Positions 7,268-16,507 of a stretch of 37,391 nt of DNA are shown piece by piece. The position numbers were made by a program, and so were the translations under genes. The notes beneath the pieces were generated by a model that saw only the letters and a program-made list of their open reading frames with translations, was not told the DNA's origin and searched no databases. Location: contig CAMCNL010000006.1 of NCBI GenBank assembly GCA_945876205.1, positions 1 through 37,391 of the forward strand. Direction: 5' to 3'. The DNA comes from Candidatus Sulfopaludibacter sp. SbA3. GTDB lineage: Bacteria > Acidobacteriota > Vicinamibacteria > Vicinamibacterales > UBA2999. Position 1 is the first letter of the stretch. Each line of letters starts with the position of its first letter.

Positions 7268-8119
7268 TTACTTGGCCTTGCTCTCGACTTCCTTCAGCTT
7301 GTTGAGTTCCTCGACGTCCTTGTTGTTGTCGCAGTAGAACTCGTAAACCTCGCCGTTGCCCAGCGTCCAGCGGCGGTTGGCCGACTTCCAGGGCTTGGTC
7401 AGCACCTTCGGGTCCTCGACCGTGATCTGGACGAACAGGTAGTTCATCGACGGCCGGGTGTAGCGTTCGGTGACCTTCAGCTCGTCGCTGTGGAACCAGC
7501 CGTTCGGCATGATGTAGGTGCGATCGTCGAACGCCACCGACTCGACGACGAACGTGTCGCCGTCCCAGCGCGTCGTGCTGTTGCCGTGAAACCAGGGCTC
7601 CGGGCTCTTGGGCACCGGCCGTCCGTCGGTGTGGATGAGGCGCCAGTTGTTCAGCACCTCGTAGAGCTGCGCCATCATCGCCGGCGTGTGCACGATGACG
7701 GTCGAATACGGATTCTGCAGCCAGATCGCCGGCACGCCGCGCGGCATGCAGTTCACCGACGACTTGGCCAGCTCCTTCTCCGTCTCCGTCATGCTCTTGA
7801 TTTTTGCCTCGGCCCACGGCTGGAACGAAGGCGGCTCCTCCGGGTTCGCGCGGCGATCGAACTGGCCGAGCGCAGCCGGATCGACGCCGAAGCGGCCGCT
7901 CACGCCCTGGCCCGCGCCATTGGGCAGCCAGTGGCCCGACAAGTCAGGATGGCCATCCGCGAGCTTCGGCGCCGGGCCGCCGGGCGGCAACGGCTTGATC
8001 AGGTATTCGGTCGGCTTGGCCGCCTGTGTCTGGGCGCCGACGGAGGTCGACAGGACGCCGGTGAGCGCCACCGCCGTCGCGCACGCAATGCTGTAGCGAA
8101 GATGAAGTGTCATGGTCAT
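7268..8119 (-). CDS. Secreted PDLSGVW-family protein (module 3)
   Basis: 283 aa with a signal peptide (about residues 1-29, ending 'STSVGAQ'). The mature start carries 'GGPAPKLADGHPDLSGHWLP'. Other conserved blocks are 'PPSFQPWAEAKIKSM', 'NCMPRGVPAIWL', 'WDGDTFVVESVAFDDRTYI', 'WFHSDELKVTERYTRPS' and 'VQITVEDPKVLTKPW'. The gene at 16508-17365 is a full-length paralogue and 11975-12760 a more distant one. I know the family only as secreted proteins of unknown function in Acidobacteria. It follows its DUF6152 gene with TAG and ATG directly abutting, so the two are translated together. It is the last protein gene of the operon. A role in handling a receptor ligand in the periplasm or at the surface is inference. 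Confidence 0.8.
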   Translation of the reverse strand: MTMTLHLRYSIACATAVALTGVLSTSVGAQTQAAKPTEYLIKPLPPGGPAPKLADGHPDLSGHWLPNGAGQGVSGRFGVDPAALGQFDRRANPEEPPSFQPWAEAKIKSMTETEKELAKSSVNCMPRGVPAIWLQNPYSTVIVHTPAMMAQLYEVLNNWRLIHTDGRPVPKSPEPWFHGNSTTRWDGDTFVVESVAFDDRTYIMPNGWFHSDELKVTERYTRPSMNYLFVQITVEDPKVLTKPWKSANRRWTLGNGEVYEFYCDNNKDVEELNKLKEVESKAK

Positions 8120-8530
8120 CTAGTCCTGAAGTTGGCCCATCTGCCGCAGCACACCGTCTGACGCGAACTTGAGCGAGCCGGCGGCCGCGTAGTGCTCGCG
8201 GCCGTTCTTCGCGAGGCACCCTCTCACCGAGACATCCTTGCCGACGTTGTCGAGGAAGAGCTCACGCGTGGTGCCCGCCCGGCGCAGCGTGATCAGCGCG
8301 TAGGTCTGAAACGACCAGTTCTGCACCTTGCCCGTGGCGTCCTTGACGTCAACGTAGAAGAACCCGTGCGGGTTGGTCCACTCCACCTTGGTGAGCTTGC
8401 CGCTGAAGTCCTTGCAGTTGCCGCCGTCGAACTCGGCGGCAAACGAGTGATGCGCCAATGATGGCGACGCCGGGACGAGAAGCAGTCCCGCCATCACCAC
8501 CGCCGCGCCGAGCGCCTTCATGATGTTCAT
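8120..8530 (-). CDS. DUF6152 exported protein (module 3)
   Basis: 136 aa. Signal peptide residues 1-26 end 'SPSLA', after which the predicted mature protein starts with His-His-Ser (H27, H28). Conserved features are 'VEWTNPHGFFYVDVKD' (NPH His at residue 55) and two Cys (about 39 and 103) that also occur in the copy at 17365 and could form a disulfide. The ribosome-binding site AGGAGG overlaps the stop of the receptor gene, only 9 bases upstream. DUF6152 is a domain of unknown function. The family call rests on the 'AHHSFAAEFD' and 'TNPH' motifs. It is probably periplasmic. Confidence 0.85.
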   Translation of the reverse strand: MNIMKALGAAVVMAGLLLVPASPSLAHHSFAAEFDGGNCKDFSGKLTKVEWTNPHGFFYVDVKDATGKVQNWSFQTYALITLRRAGTTRELFLDNVGKDVSVRGCLAKNGREHYAAAGSLKFASDGVLRQMGQLQD

Positions 8531-8539
8531 CGAATCCTC

Positions 8540-11500
8540 CTAGAAGCCGTACTTGATGGCGAACTGCATGATGCGCGGGTCGCCCACCTGGGTGGTGATG
8601 CGGCCGAAGGTCCCTGCATCCAGGCTGGTGTTGGGATCGCCCCAGTTGACATTGTTGGTCAGGTTGAACGCCTCGACGCGAAGCTCCACGGTCCGCTGGG
8701 CCGAGACGTTGATCACCCGCGCGATCGACATGTCGACCTTCCAGAATCCCGGCCCTTCGATACTCCGGGCCGCTTCGTTACCGTAGGTCCCGCTGGCGGG
8801 GAACGCAAACGCTGCCGGGTTGAGGAAGTTGGTGAGTGACTTGTCGCCGTACGGATTCTCGCTGACCTGGTTCACGCGCTGCGAGGGAATGCCGGTGAAC
8901 GCGATATCTCTCGTCGTCGTCACGGTCAGCCAGCTTCCCGTGTTGGCGGTGACGATGCCCGAGACGCGCCAGTTGGAGGCGATGACGCGCAGCGCCGAGT
9001 TGGAGAACTGCGGCGTCAGGTACCCGGCCGTCCAGTTCGAGATGATGCGCTGGTTGTACGGGCAGTTGCCACGCTCGTAGGAGGGATCGCCGGGCTTGAG
9101 CCACGTGTTCTGGAACTGCACGAAGTTGCCGGTGACCGGCGTATCGGTCTCGCAGTGCGACACGGTGTAGTTGCCGCCGAGCGTGAGACCGTTGGCGCCA
9201 CGGCGCTGGAACGACAGCTTCAAGCCGCGATACGCCTGCGTGCCGATCGCCCGGTACTGCGATACGTACGAGTATTTCTGGGCCGCCTCGGCGCTCACCT
9301 GCGAGAAGACGCGCCGCGCATCGGTGTTCGCGGTCGTCGAGCAGACCGGATACGACACGCCGCGGATCGTGCAGGGGCCGAGGCCCATGTAAACGCCGGG
9401 ATTGAGCGCATCCTGGCCCCAGATGCGATCGAGGTAGGTGCCCAGGTAGCTCGCCGCCACCTGCCACGTCGACCCGAGCTGCTTCTCGAGGGTGACGTTC
9501 CACGACTGGCCGCGCGTCGAGTTGATGTTCGGATCGATCGCCGCGTACGAACCCTGGTTCGGAAACACGACGTTGACCGGAGGTGGCACCGCAACCGGCA
9601 GGACGTGCGCGCCGGGATAGTTGCGGTACGGATCGTCGAGCGGGATGTTGCCGGCCTGGGTCAACGCGAGCCGGTTGCCGAACGGCGCGCCCGACGCGGG
9701 CACCTGCTGGAAGATCGCGGTCGGGATGTCGTAGTTGACGGCGTACGACGAGCGAACGGCGAGACGACCGTTGCCGCTGACGTCCCACGCGAGCCCGAGA
9801 CGCGGCGAGAAGTTCTTCCACTGCTTGTTCAACCCGGTGTTGCCCTTGGGGAAGCCGGCGTCGCCGGGATAGAGCAGGCCGGGAGGCGCGTTCACGAACT
9901 GCGTGCTGCGGATGCCCTTGGCGAAGTTGTCGGGGGAGAAGTTCGAGATCGCGCCGTTCTTCGACCAGGTGCCGAAGTAGGGCTCCCAGCGAAGGCCGAC
10001 ATTCAGCGTCAGCCGCTCGGCCGCGCGCCACGAGTCCTGCCCGTAGACGCCGTTGTACCACTGATAGTTGTGCAGGATGCTTGGCGTCCCGTGGGTCAAG
10101 GTCGAGACCTGGCCGACAAGAAAGTCGGCGAGGCCGATGCCGGTGACGCTGCCGTTGATCGCGAAGTTGCCCGCGGCATTCGCGTAGTCGAAGGAGTCGA
10201 GCGTCGCGTAGGCGATGTTCACGCCGGCCGACAACTGGTGCCGGCCCCAGACTTTCGAGAAGTCGTCCTGGATCTGATACGCGCGGTTGTCGACGACACC
10301 GGCCACCGAGCTTCCACCCGAGAAGGAGAAGCCGTTGGTCACGGAGAGCGCCATCACGCCAGGCACATAGGTGTAGATGGGGATGCCGAGCGAGGGGGCG
10401 TCGAAGAACTCGTCCGCCGGCGCGTTGGAGCGCGTGGACGTCCGGACGTAGGTGGCGCGGATCGCGTTGACGGTGCTCGAGCCGAACACCTGCGTGTCGC
10501 CAAGGGCGAGTGTCTGCGCCTTCTTGCGGCTCTTCGGTCCGAAGATGTTCCGGATCGCGAGGATGTTGTGCGTGCGCTCGAGCGTCGCCGGGCGCGCCTC
10601 AATGTGATTCAGGTAGCGTCCAAAGATCGAGTGGTTGCCGTTCAACTGAAAGTCGATCCGCGCCACGCCCTGCCCGTTGTTGTCGTCGAGCGGCACGCTG
10701 TAGCGGATTTCGCCGCACTGATCGTCCGACTTGGGAATGAAGCCGGAGTTGATGATCTTCAGCGCCGCCGGGCTGTACTGGGCGGGACTCACCCGGTTGT
10801 TCACGAACGGCGCGCGCAGCGTGACCTGCCGGCCGGCGTTGCATGCGGGCGACGCGGCGGCCGTGAAGTCGCCGGCGAGCATCGCCGCAGTCGGCACGAA
10901 GGCGACGTTGTCGTTGGACAACTGCCGGGCGCGCGTGCGCTGGTAGGCGCCGAAGAAAAAGAGCTTGTCGCGCAAGATGGGACCACCGAGCGTGCCGCCG
11001 AACTGGTTGCGGTTGAGGCCGTCCTTCTGCTTCTTGCCGTCGGCGCCAACCGGCGCGAAGTACGCCGGCGCGTTGAACCGGCTGTCGCGCAGGAACTCGA
11101 AGGCGTTGCCGTGCAGGCTGTTGGTACCCGACTTGGTCACCGCGTTCACCGACGCCGCCGAGTGCATGCCGTTGGACGCCGACTGGCCGCTGGTGGCGAC
11201 GCTGAACTCCTGCAGCGCGTCCGGAAACGGAAACGGCAGGTTGGTGTTGTCGTAGAAGTCACTGTTGAGAGCGCCGTCAAGCGTGTACGAGACGCCGGTG
11301 CGCAGTCCGCCCGCCACCGAGATCGCGACGCCGTCGTTGCGATTCAGGTTCGACAGGACCTTGCCGGTGTTGACCGCCGACCCCGCCAGCATGATCAGGT
11401 CGGTGACATTGCGGCCCTGCAGCGGCAGTTGGACGATCTGCTCCTGCTGCACGACCTGGCTGATGCCGGCGCTGCGGACGTCGACCAGCGGCGCGGCGGC

Positions 11501-11860
11501 TTCGACCGCCACCGTCTCCTCGAGGTTGCCCACGCCCAGCGACGCGTTGATGACCGGGTTGGTGTTGACCTGCAGCACGATGCCGGTCTGTGCGTAGGTC
11601 TTGAACCCCTGCAGCGAGACTTCCAGCTTGTAGGGCCCGAGCGGCAGGTTCGGCATGGCGTAGGTGCCGGTGTCGTCGGTCACCGTGGTGCGGACGAACC
11701 CGGTGTCGGTCTGCGTCGCGGTGACGGTGACGCCGGGCAGCACGGCGCCGCTTTCGTCGGTCACGCGACCGTTCAACTGCGCCGTGCCCTGCGCCCACGC
11801 GGCGCTGCTCAACCCGAGCAGCACGAGCGCAACCCATGCCATCCTCAAAAAGCGCGTCAT
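8540..11860 (-). CDS. Oar-like TonB-dependent receptor (module 3)
   Basis: 1106 aa outer-membrane protein. Signal peptide about 1-23. A carboxypeptidase-regulatory/Cna-B-type domain (about 25-110) opens 'GTAQLNGRVTDESGAVLPG'. The plug region (about 115-260) has 'LPLQGRNVTDLIMLAG' and 'DALQEFSVATSGQSASNG'. The barrel follows with 'FGGTLGGPILRDKLFFFGAY' and ends in '...FAIKYGF', a terminal Phe as expected for barrel insertion. AGGAGG lies 5 bases before the ATG. It is closely related to the receptors at 13182 and 17783 and differs most in the barrel. It should bind a ligand at the surface and import it with TonB energy; the ligand is unknown. A repeat-rich inverted array separates it from the preceding gene. 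Confidence 0.92.
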   Translation of the reverse strand: MTRFLRMAWVALVLLGLSSAAWAQGTAQLNGRVTDESGAVLPGVTVTATQTDTGFVRTTVTDDTGTYAMPNLPLGPYKLEVSLQGFKTYAQTGIVLQVNTNPVINASLGVGNLEETVAVEAAAPLVDVRSAGISQVVQQEQIVQLPLQGRNVTDLIMLAGSAVNTGKVLSNLNRNDGVAISVAGGLRTGVSYTLDGALNSDFYDNTNLPFPFPDALQEFSVATSGQSASNGMHSAASVNAVTKSGTNSLHGNAFEFLRDSRFNAPAYFAPVGADGKKQKDGLNRNQFGGTLGGPILRDKLFFFGAYQRTRARQLSNDNVAFVPTAAMLAGDFTAAASPACNAGRQVTLRAPFVNNRVSPAQYSPAALKIINSGFIPKSDDQCGEIRYSVPLDDNNGQGVARIDFQLNGNHSIFGRYLNHIEARPATLERTHNILAIRNIFGPKSRKKAQTLALGDTQVFGSSTVNAIRATYVRTSTRSNAPADEFFDAPSLGIPIYTYVPGVMALSVTNGFSFSGGSSVAGVVDNRAYQIQDDFSKVWGRHQLSAGVNIAYATLDSFDYANAAGNFAINGSVTGIGLADFLVGQVSTLTHGTPSILHNYQWYNGVYGQDSWRAAERLTLNVGLRWEPYFGTWSKNGAISNFSPDNFAKGIRSTQFVNAPPGLLYPGDAGFPKGNTGLNKQWKNFSPRLGLAWDVSGNGRLAVRSSYAVNYDIPTAIFQQVPASGAPFGNRLALTQAGNIPLDDPYRNYPGAHVLPVAVPPPVNVVFPNQGSYAAIDPNINSTRGQSWNVTLEKQLGSTWQVAASYLGTYLDRIWGQDALNPGVYMGLGPCTIRGVSYPVCSTTANTDARRVFSQVSAEAAQKYSYVSQYRAIGTQAYRGLKLSFQRRGANGLTLGGNYTVSHCETDTPVTGNFVQFQNTWLKPGDPSYERGNCPYNQRIISNWTAGYLTPQFSNSALRVIASNWRVSGIVTANTGSWLTVTTTRDIAFTGIPSQRVNQVSENPYGDKSLTNFLNPAAFAFPASGTYGNEAARSIEGPGFWKVDMSIARVINVSAQRTVELRVEAFNLTNNVNWGDPNTSLDAGTFGRITTQVGDPRIMQFAIKYGF

Positions 11861-11882
11861 CTCATCCTCCTACGCAACGAAT

Positions 11883-11973
11883 TAACCACGAAGACCACGA
11901 AGGTCACGAAGCACACGAGCGCACTAAAGGTCTTTGTGACCTTCGTGATCTTCGTGTCCTTCGTGGCCTCCGT
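11883..11973. repeat. Inverted array of ~9-base CACGAAGGn units
   Basis: The left arm is CCACGAAGACCACGAAGG plus TCACGAAG. After a spacer of about 20 bases the right arm is CTTTGTGACCTTCGTG followed by more TTCGTG units. Arms are built from 8-10-base tandem units and can pair in several registers; the best core is CACGAAGGTCAC against GTGACCTTCGTG. It fills the gap between the secreted protein (stop 11975) and the next receptor (start 11860). Similar arrays are dispersed in many GC-rich soil bacteria and are often mistranslated as 'HEGHEG' peptides. It could attenuate transcription or protect mRNA here. Confidence 0.85.
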
Positions 11974-11974
11974 C

Positions 11975-12760
11975 TTACTGCGGCGCGGCGCCGTTGGCGC
12001 TCGGGCTGTTCGCGAACCCGCGAATGTGCTCGGCGCTGGTCTCGTTTTCCTGGCAGATGTATTCCATCAGCTCCCAGCTCGGCTCGTAGCGCGCACGGGT
12101 CTGCACCGTGAACGGCTTGGCGTAGGCGCCGGGATCGTCGATGGTGATATCCCACAGCATCGTGTTGGCGTCGGCGCGCGTGAAGCGCTCGACGGTGTGA
12201 AGCCTGGTCGTGTGCGGAAGGCCGGTCGCGCCAAACCAGAACTTGTCGTTGAAGCCGACGGTGTCGACGACCAGCGTGTCGCCTTCCCAGTGGCCAATCG
12301 AGTGGCCGTACCAGGTGGGATCGGGATCCGAGAGGTGCTTGCGTCCGTCGAGGAAGATCTGCCGGTAGCTGTGGATGTTCCCCTCGAAGAGGATGAAGAT
12401 GTACTTCATGTCGATCGACTGCACCATCCGCCATGGATACGGATTCATGCGCGGCACGCCGGTCGGCAGGCAGTTGGCCTCGGGATCGTCCTTGGCGAGC
12501 CGCGAGTCCTGGAGCTTCTTCGCTTCAGGCAGGAGCGTCAGCGTGTCGCCGGGCTTGAGGTTTCGCATCGAGACACCGCCGCCGCCCATCAACACGCCCG
12601 AGAAATCCGGCGTGCCGTTCGGGAGACGGGGCGCAGGGCCCGCCGGAGGACCGGCGGCGCGGCCACGACCCTGCGCGGCGATCGGTGATGACGCCACCGG
12701 CAACAACAGCACCGCCAGCGCGGCGGCCCCGGCGAGTGAGCAGATGATGCGCGTCTTCAT
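11975..12760 (-). CDS. Secreted PDxSGV-family protein (module 2, divergent)
   Basis: 261 aa with a signal peptide (about 1-30, ending 'SPIAAQ'), followed by a Gly/Pro/Arg-rich linker and 'LPNGTPDFSGVLMGGGG'. Conserved blocks are 'NCLPTGVPRMNPYPWRMVQ', 'HWEGDTLVVDTVGFNDKFW', 'LHTVERFTRADANTMLWDI' and 'WELMEYICQENE'. It belongs to the same broad secreted family as 7268-8119 and 16508-17365 but is clearly more distant and ends in a low-complexity tail. Its ATG overlaps the stop of the DUF6152 gene (ATGA), so translation is coupled. Function unknown; the operon position suggests it serves the same process as the receptors. Confidence 0.8.
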   Translation of the reverse strand: MKTRIICSLAGAAALAVLLLPVASSPIAAQGRGRAAGPPAGPAPRLPNGTPDFSGVLMGGGGVSMRNLKPGDTLTLLPEAKKLQDSRLAKDDPEANCLPTGVPRMNPYPWRMVQSIDMKYIFILFEGNIHSYRQIFLDGRKHLSDPDPTWYGHSIGHWEGDTLVVDTVGFNDKFWFGATGLPHTTRLHTVERFTRADANTMLWDITIDDPGAYAKPFTVQTRARYEPSWELMEYICQENETSAEHIRGFANSPSANGAAPQ

Positions 12761-13170
12761 CGCTGGGTCTCCTGGTTGCTGCGTCCGGCATCGCCCGCCA
12801 TCACCTGCCGGCCGTCCGCCAGCGTGATGTTGCCTCTCGCGTTGCCGCGCTTCGAGCCGTCGACCGCCAGGTAGGCGGTGACCGTCACGCTCTCTCCGAC
12901 CTTGAGGTCATACTTGTTCCAGCCGGCGCGCGTCAGCGTATTCAGGCTCATGAGCTCGAGATCCCAGTTGGTGACGACACCCTTGTCGTCCTTGACGTCG
13001 ACGTAGAACCGCACGTGCGGGTTGGTCCATTCGACCTTCGTGATCACGCCCTTGAGCACGAGCACCTTGTTGATGTCGTACTCCGCCGAGAACGAGTGAT
13101 GCGCGAAGGCCTGGCCCGCCTGGCAGAGCACGGCGGCGAGGCCGATCATGATGGCAAGTTTCAATTTCAT
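12757..13170 (-). CDS. DUF6152 exported protein (module 2)
   Basis: 137 aa. Signal peptide 1-23 ends 'QAFA', leaving a predicted mature N-terminus His-His-Ser (H24, H25). 'VEWTNPHVRFYVDVKDDKG' carries the conserved NPH His. Unlike the other two copies it has no Cys in the mature part, so the putative disulfide is missing. It starts 11 bases after the receptor stop and overlaps the next gene by 4 bases. The family has no known function; a periplasmic, possibly metal-binding role is inference. Confidence 0.85.
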   Translation of the reverse strand: MKLKLAIMIGLAAVLCQAGQAFAHHSFSAEYDINKVLVLKGVITKVEWTNPHVRFYVDVKDDKGVVTNWDLELMSLNTLTRAGWNKYDLKVGESVTVTAYLAVDGSKRGNARGNITLADGRQVMAGDAGRSNQETQR

Positions 13171-13181
13171 CTCGCTGATCC

Positions 13182-16100
13182 TCAGAAGCCGTACTTGACG
13201 GCGAACTGCATGATGCGGGAGTTGCCCTGCTGGGTCGTGATCCGGCCGAACGTGCCGGCATCCAGGTTCACGGCCGGGTTGCCCCAGTTGAAGTGGTTCA
13301 GCAGGTTGAACGTTTCGACGCGCACTTCGACGGTCTGCCCCGCGCCGAGCGTGAGGAGCCTGGCGAGCGCCATGTCGATGTTCCAGAAGCCGGGACCTTC
13401 GATGCTCCGGTTCGGCTCGTCACCGAACGTGCCCGCGGCCGGATACGCGAAGGCGGCCGGGTCGAGATAGGCCGTCAGCGTCTTGTCCTTGGTGTAGGGA
13501 TCGTCGCGCACCTGGTTCACGCGCTGGCCGGGGATGCCGGTGAACGTGATCTCGCGGCCCGTCGTCACCGTCAGCCAGTCGCCCGTGTGGGCGCTGAGGA
13601 TGCCCGACGCGCGCCAGTTGGACGCCACCGCGCGCAGTGCGCGGTTGGCAAACTCCGGCGTTTTGTATCCCACGTTGAACGACGCGATCTGGCGCTGGCT
13701 CTGCGTGCAGTTGCCGCGATCGTAGGTCGGGTCGTTCGGGTTCTGGTACCCGGCGCTGAACTGCAGGAAGCTGCCGCTCACCTGCGTGTCGGTCTCGCAG
13801 TGCGCGGCCGTATAGTTGCCGCTGAGGCTGATGCCGTCGCTCGAGCGGCGGCGGAACGAGAGCTTCAGGCCGCGGTAGGTCTGCGTGCCCGCCGCCTGAT
13901 AGAGCGCGACGTTCGAGAGGAGCCGTCCCTCGACCGGATTCTCCAGCGACAGCACGCGGCGCTGCTCGAGATTCGCGGACGTGGAGCACACCGGATAGTT
14001 CACGCCCTGCAGCACGCACGGACCAAGCCCGAGATAGACGCCGGGATTGAGCTGGTTCTGGCCCCACAGGCGATCCATGTAGCTGCCCAGGTAGGTCGCC
14101 GACACGCCCCACGCCGTGCCGATCTGCCGCTCGAGGGTGACGTTCCACGATTGCACGCGGGTCGAGTTGATGTTGGGATCGATCGCCGCATAGGAGCCGG
14201 CGCCCGGGAACTTCGCGTCCTTGGGTGGCGCGCCCGTGACCGGATGCTGCTGGCCACCGGCGATGATCCGGTACGGATCGTCGAACGGATAGTTGCCGAT
14301 CAGATCGAGCCGGTTGTTGAAGGGCGCGGCCTGCACGGCGGTGTTCTGGAAGACGGCGCCGGCGAAGTCATAGTTGAGGGCGTACGACGAGCGCATCGCC
14401 AGGCGTCCGTCGCCGGTGACGTCCCACGCGGCGCCGACGCGCGGCGAGAGATTCGTCCAGTTCTTGTTCAACCCGCTCTGCCCCGGAGGGAAGCCCGGGT
14501 CGCCGGGATAGATCAGGCCGAGCGGCGCGTTGACGAACTGCGTGCTGCGGATGCCCTTGCGGAAGTTGTCCATGCTGAAGTTCGAGATCGCGTTGTTCTC
14601 GAAGTTCGTGCCGAGATACGGCTCCCAGCGCAGGCCCAGGTTGAGGGTCAGGCGATCGGTCGTTCGCCAGGTGTCCTGGGTGTAGAGCCCGATGTACCAC
14701 TGGTTGGTGATCAGCAGCCCAGGCGCGCCGTGGCGGAACTGCGAGACCTGGCCGGTGAGGAAGTCCGCCAGGCCCAGGCCGGTCGCGCGGCCGTTAAAGA
14801 TGAAGTCGCCGACCGAGAGTGCGGCGTTCATCTGATCGAGGGTCGAGTAGGCGATGTTCGCGCCGAACGATGTCTGGTGACGTCCGATCACCTTCGAGAA
14901 GTCGTCCTGCATCTGGTAGGCGGCGTTGTCCGACACCGCGCCGACCGACGGGCCTCCCGAGAAGGTAAAGCCGTTGGTCACGCTCAGCGACAGCAGCCCC
15001 GGGATGTAGGTGTGGACCGGGATGCCGAGCGACGGGGCGTCGAAAAAGGTCTCGGGCGGCTGGTTCGACTTGGTGGACGTCTTCACGTAGGTCACGCGGA
15101 ACGAGTTGACCGTGTTGGCGCCGAAGACCTGCGTGTCGCCGAAGGCGGACGTCTGGGCGCGCTTGGAGATATTCGGCGTGCCGCGCAAGGTCAGCAGGTT
15201 GCGCGTCTGCGCGAGCGTTGGCGGACGACGCTCGAAAGTGTCCATGTAGCGGCCGAAGAGCGAATGGTTCGCGCCCCACTGGTAATCAACGCGGCTGACG
15301 TACTGCTCGTCGTTGTTGTCCATCGGCAGGCTGTAGCGCATCTCGCCGCAGGGGTCGGTCGACTTCGGGAACATCTCGAACTGCGTGATCTTCACCGCCG
15401 CCGGGCTGTAGAGCGCGGGATTGATCCGGTTGCCGACAAACGGCGCCAGGAGATTCACCTGGCGGCCGGCGTTGCACGCGGGCGAGGCCGCGGCGGTGAA
15501 GTCGCCCGCCAGCATCGCGGCGGTCGGCACGAACGCGAGGTTGTCCGGCGTGATCTGGCGGATGCGCGTGCGCTCGTAGCCGCCGAAGAAGAACAGCTTG
15601 TCGCGGATGATCCGGCCGCCCAGCGTGCCGCCGAAGACGTTCTTGCTGAGGCCGTCACCCTTCTTCTTGCCGGCGGGGCCGATCGGCGCCAGCGCGCCGG
15701 CCGCGTTGAACTTGCTGTCGCGGAAGAATTCGAAGGCGTTGCCGTGCAGCGTGTTGGTGCCCGACTTGGTCACGGCGTTCACCGACGCGGACGAGTGCAT
15801 CCCGTTCTCGGCGGAGAGGCCGCCGGTGGCGACGCTGAACTCCTGCAGCGCGTCCGGGAACGGAAACGGCAGGTTGGAATTGTCGTAGGTGTTGTTGTGC
15901 ATCGCGCCGTCGAGGGTGTACTCGACGCCGTTGCGCAGGCCGCCCGCCACCGAGATCGCCACGCTCTTGGCGACGCCGAGCTGGGTCACCGAACCGGTAT
16001 TGACCGCGCCGCCCGCGAGCAGGATCAGGTCGGTCACCTGCCGCGTCTGCAGCGGCAGCTCCACGATCTTCGACTGCTCGACGACCTCGTTGATGCCGGC

Positions 16101-16493
16101 ACTGCGCACGTCAACCAGCGGCGCCGCCGCATCGACCGATACGGTCTCTTCCAGGTTGCCGACCGCGAGCGCGGTGGTGATCGTCGGGTTCGCGTTGACC
16201 TGCAGGACGATACCCGTCTGCTCGTAGGTACGGAAACCCTGCAGCGAGACCTCGAGCGTGTACGGCCCGATCGGGAGGTTGGGCATGAGCCACTCCCCCG
16301 TGTCGTCGGTCACCGTGGTACGGGTGAACCCGGTGTCGGTCTGCGTCGCGGTGACCGTGACGCCCGGCAGCACCGCGCCGCTCTCGTCGGCCACGCGGCC
16401 GTTGAGTTGCGCGGTGCCCTGCGCCGAGGCGACGTTCGCCGCCAGGAGCAGCGCCAGTGCGAGGCACGAGAGAGTTGTGAGCGAGCGCGTCAT
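13182..16493 (-). CDS. Oar-like TonB-dependent receptor (module 2)
   Basis: 1103 aa from the ATG at 16493. The frame is open far upstream through the preceding gene, but the signal peptide 'TTLSCLALALLLAANVASA' fixes this start, and GGAAAG lies just upstream. Domain order is as in the other two receptors: regulatory domain from 'GTAQLNGRVADESGAVLPG', plug with 'LPLQTRQVTDLILLAG' and 'DALQEFSVATGGLSAENG', barrel with 'FGGTLGGRIIRDKLFFFGGY', C-terminus 'FAVKYGF'. It starts 14 bases after the secreted-protein gene. N-terminal and C-terminal ends are much more alike between the three receptors than the mid-barrel, which suggests diversified ligands after duplication. Confidence 0.92.
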   Translation of the reverse strand: MTRSLTTLSCLALALLLAANVASAQGTAQLNGRVADESGAVLPGVTVTATQTDTGFTRTTVTDDTGEWLMPNLPIGPYTLEVSLQGFRTYEQTGIVLQVNANPTITTALAVGNLEETVSVDAAAPLVDVRSAGINEVVEQSKIVELPLQTRQVTDLILLAGGAVNTGSVTQLGVAKSVAISVAGGLRNGVEYTLDGAMHNNTYDNSNLPFPFPDALQEFSVATGGLSAENGMHSSASVNAVTKSGTNTLHGNAFEFFRDSKFNAAGALAPIGPAGKKKGDGLSKNVFGGTLGGRIIRDKLFFFGGYERTRIRQITPDNLAFVPTAAMLAGDFTAAASPACNAGRQVNLLAPFVGNRINPALYSPAAVKITQFEMFPKSTDPCGEMRYSLPMDNNDEQYVSRVDYQWGANHSLFGRYMDTFERRPPTLAQTRNLLTLRGTPNISKRAQTSAFGDTQVFGANTVNSFRVTYVKTSTKSNQPPETFFDAPSLGIPVHTYIPGLLSLSVTNGFTFSGGPSVGAVSDNAAYQMQDDFSKVIGRHQTSFGANIAYSTLDQMNAALSVGDFIFNGRATGLGLADFLTGQVSQFRHGAPGLLITNQWYIGLYTQDTWRTTDRLTLNLGLRWEPYLGTNFENNAISNFSMDNFRKGIRSTQFVNAPLGLIYPGDPGFPPGQSGLNKNWTNLSPRVGAAWDVTGDGRLAMRSSYALNYDFAGAVFQNTAVQAAPFNNRLDLIGNYPFDDPYRIIAGGQQHPVTGAPPKDAKFPGAGSYAAIDPNINSTRVQSWNVTLERQIGTAWGVSATYLGSYMDRLWGQNQLNPGVYLGLGPCVLQGVNYPVCSTSANLEQRRVLSLENPVEGRLLSNVALYQAAGTQTYRGLKLSFRRRSSDGISLSGNYTAAHCETDTQVSGSFLQFSAGYQNPNDPTYDRGNCTQSQRQIASFNVGYKTPEFANRALRAVASNWRASGILSAHTGDWLTVTTGREITFTGIPGQRVNQVRDDPYTKDKTLTAYLDPAAFAYPAAGTFGDEPNRSIEGPGFWNIDMALARLLTLGAGQTVEVRVETFNLLNHFNWGNPAVNLDAGTFGRITTQQGNSRIMQFAVKYGF

Positions 16494-16507
16494 GACGCTT
16501 TCCACTT

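Noticed and set aside
9155-12688. Very long plus-strand open frames opposite the TonB receptors (also 13293-16574 and 19475-21139)
   Set aside because: Arg/Ala/Val-rich low-complexity translations without domains, exactly antisense to well-supported receptors; typical of high-GC codon bias.
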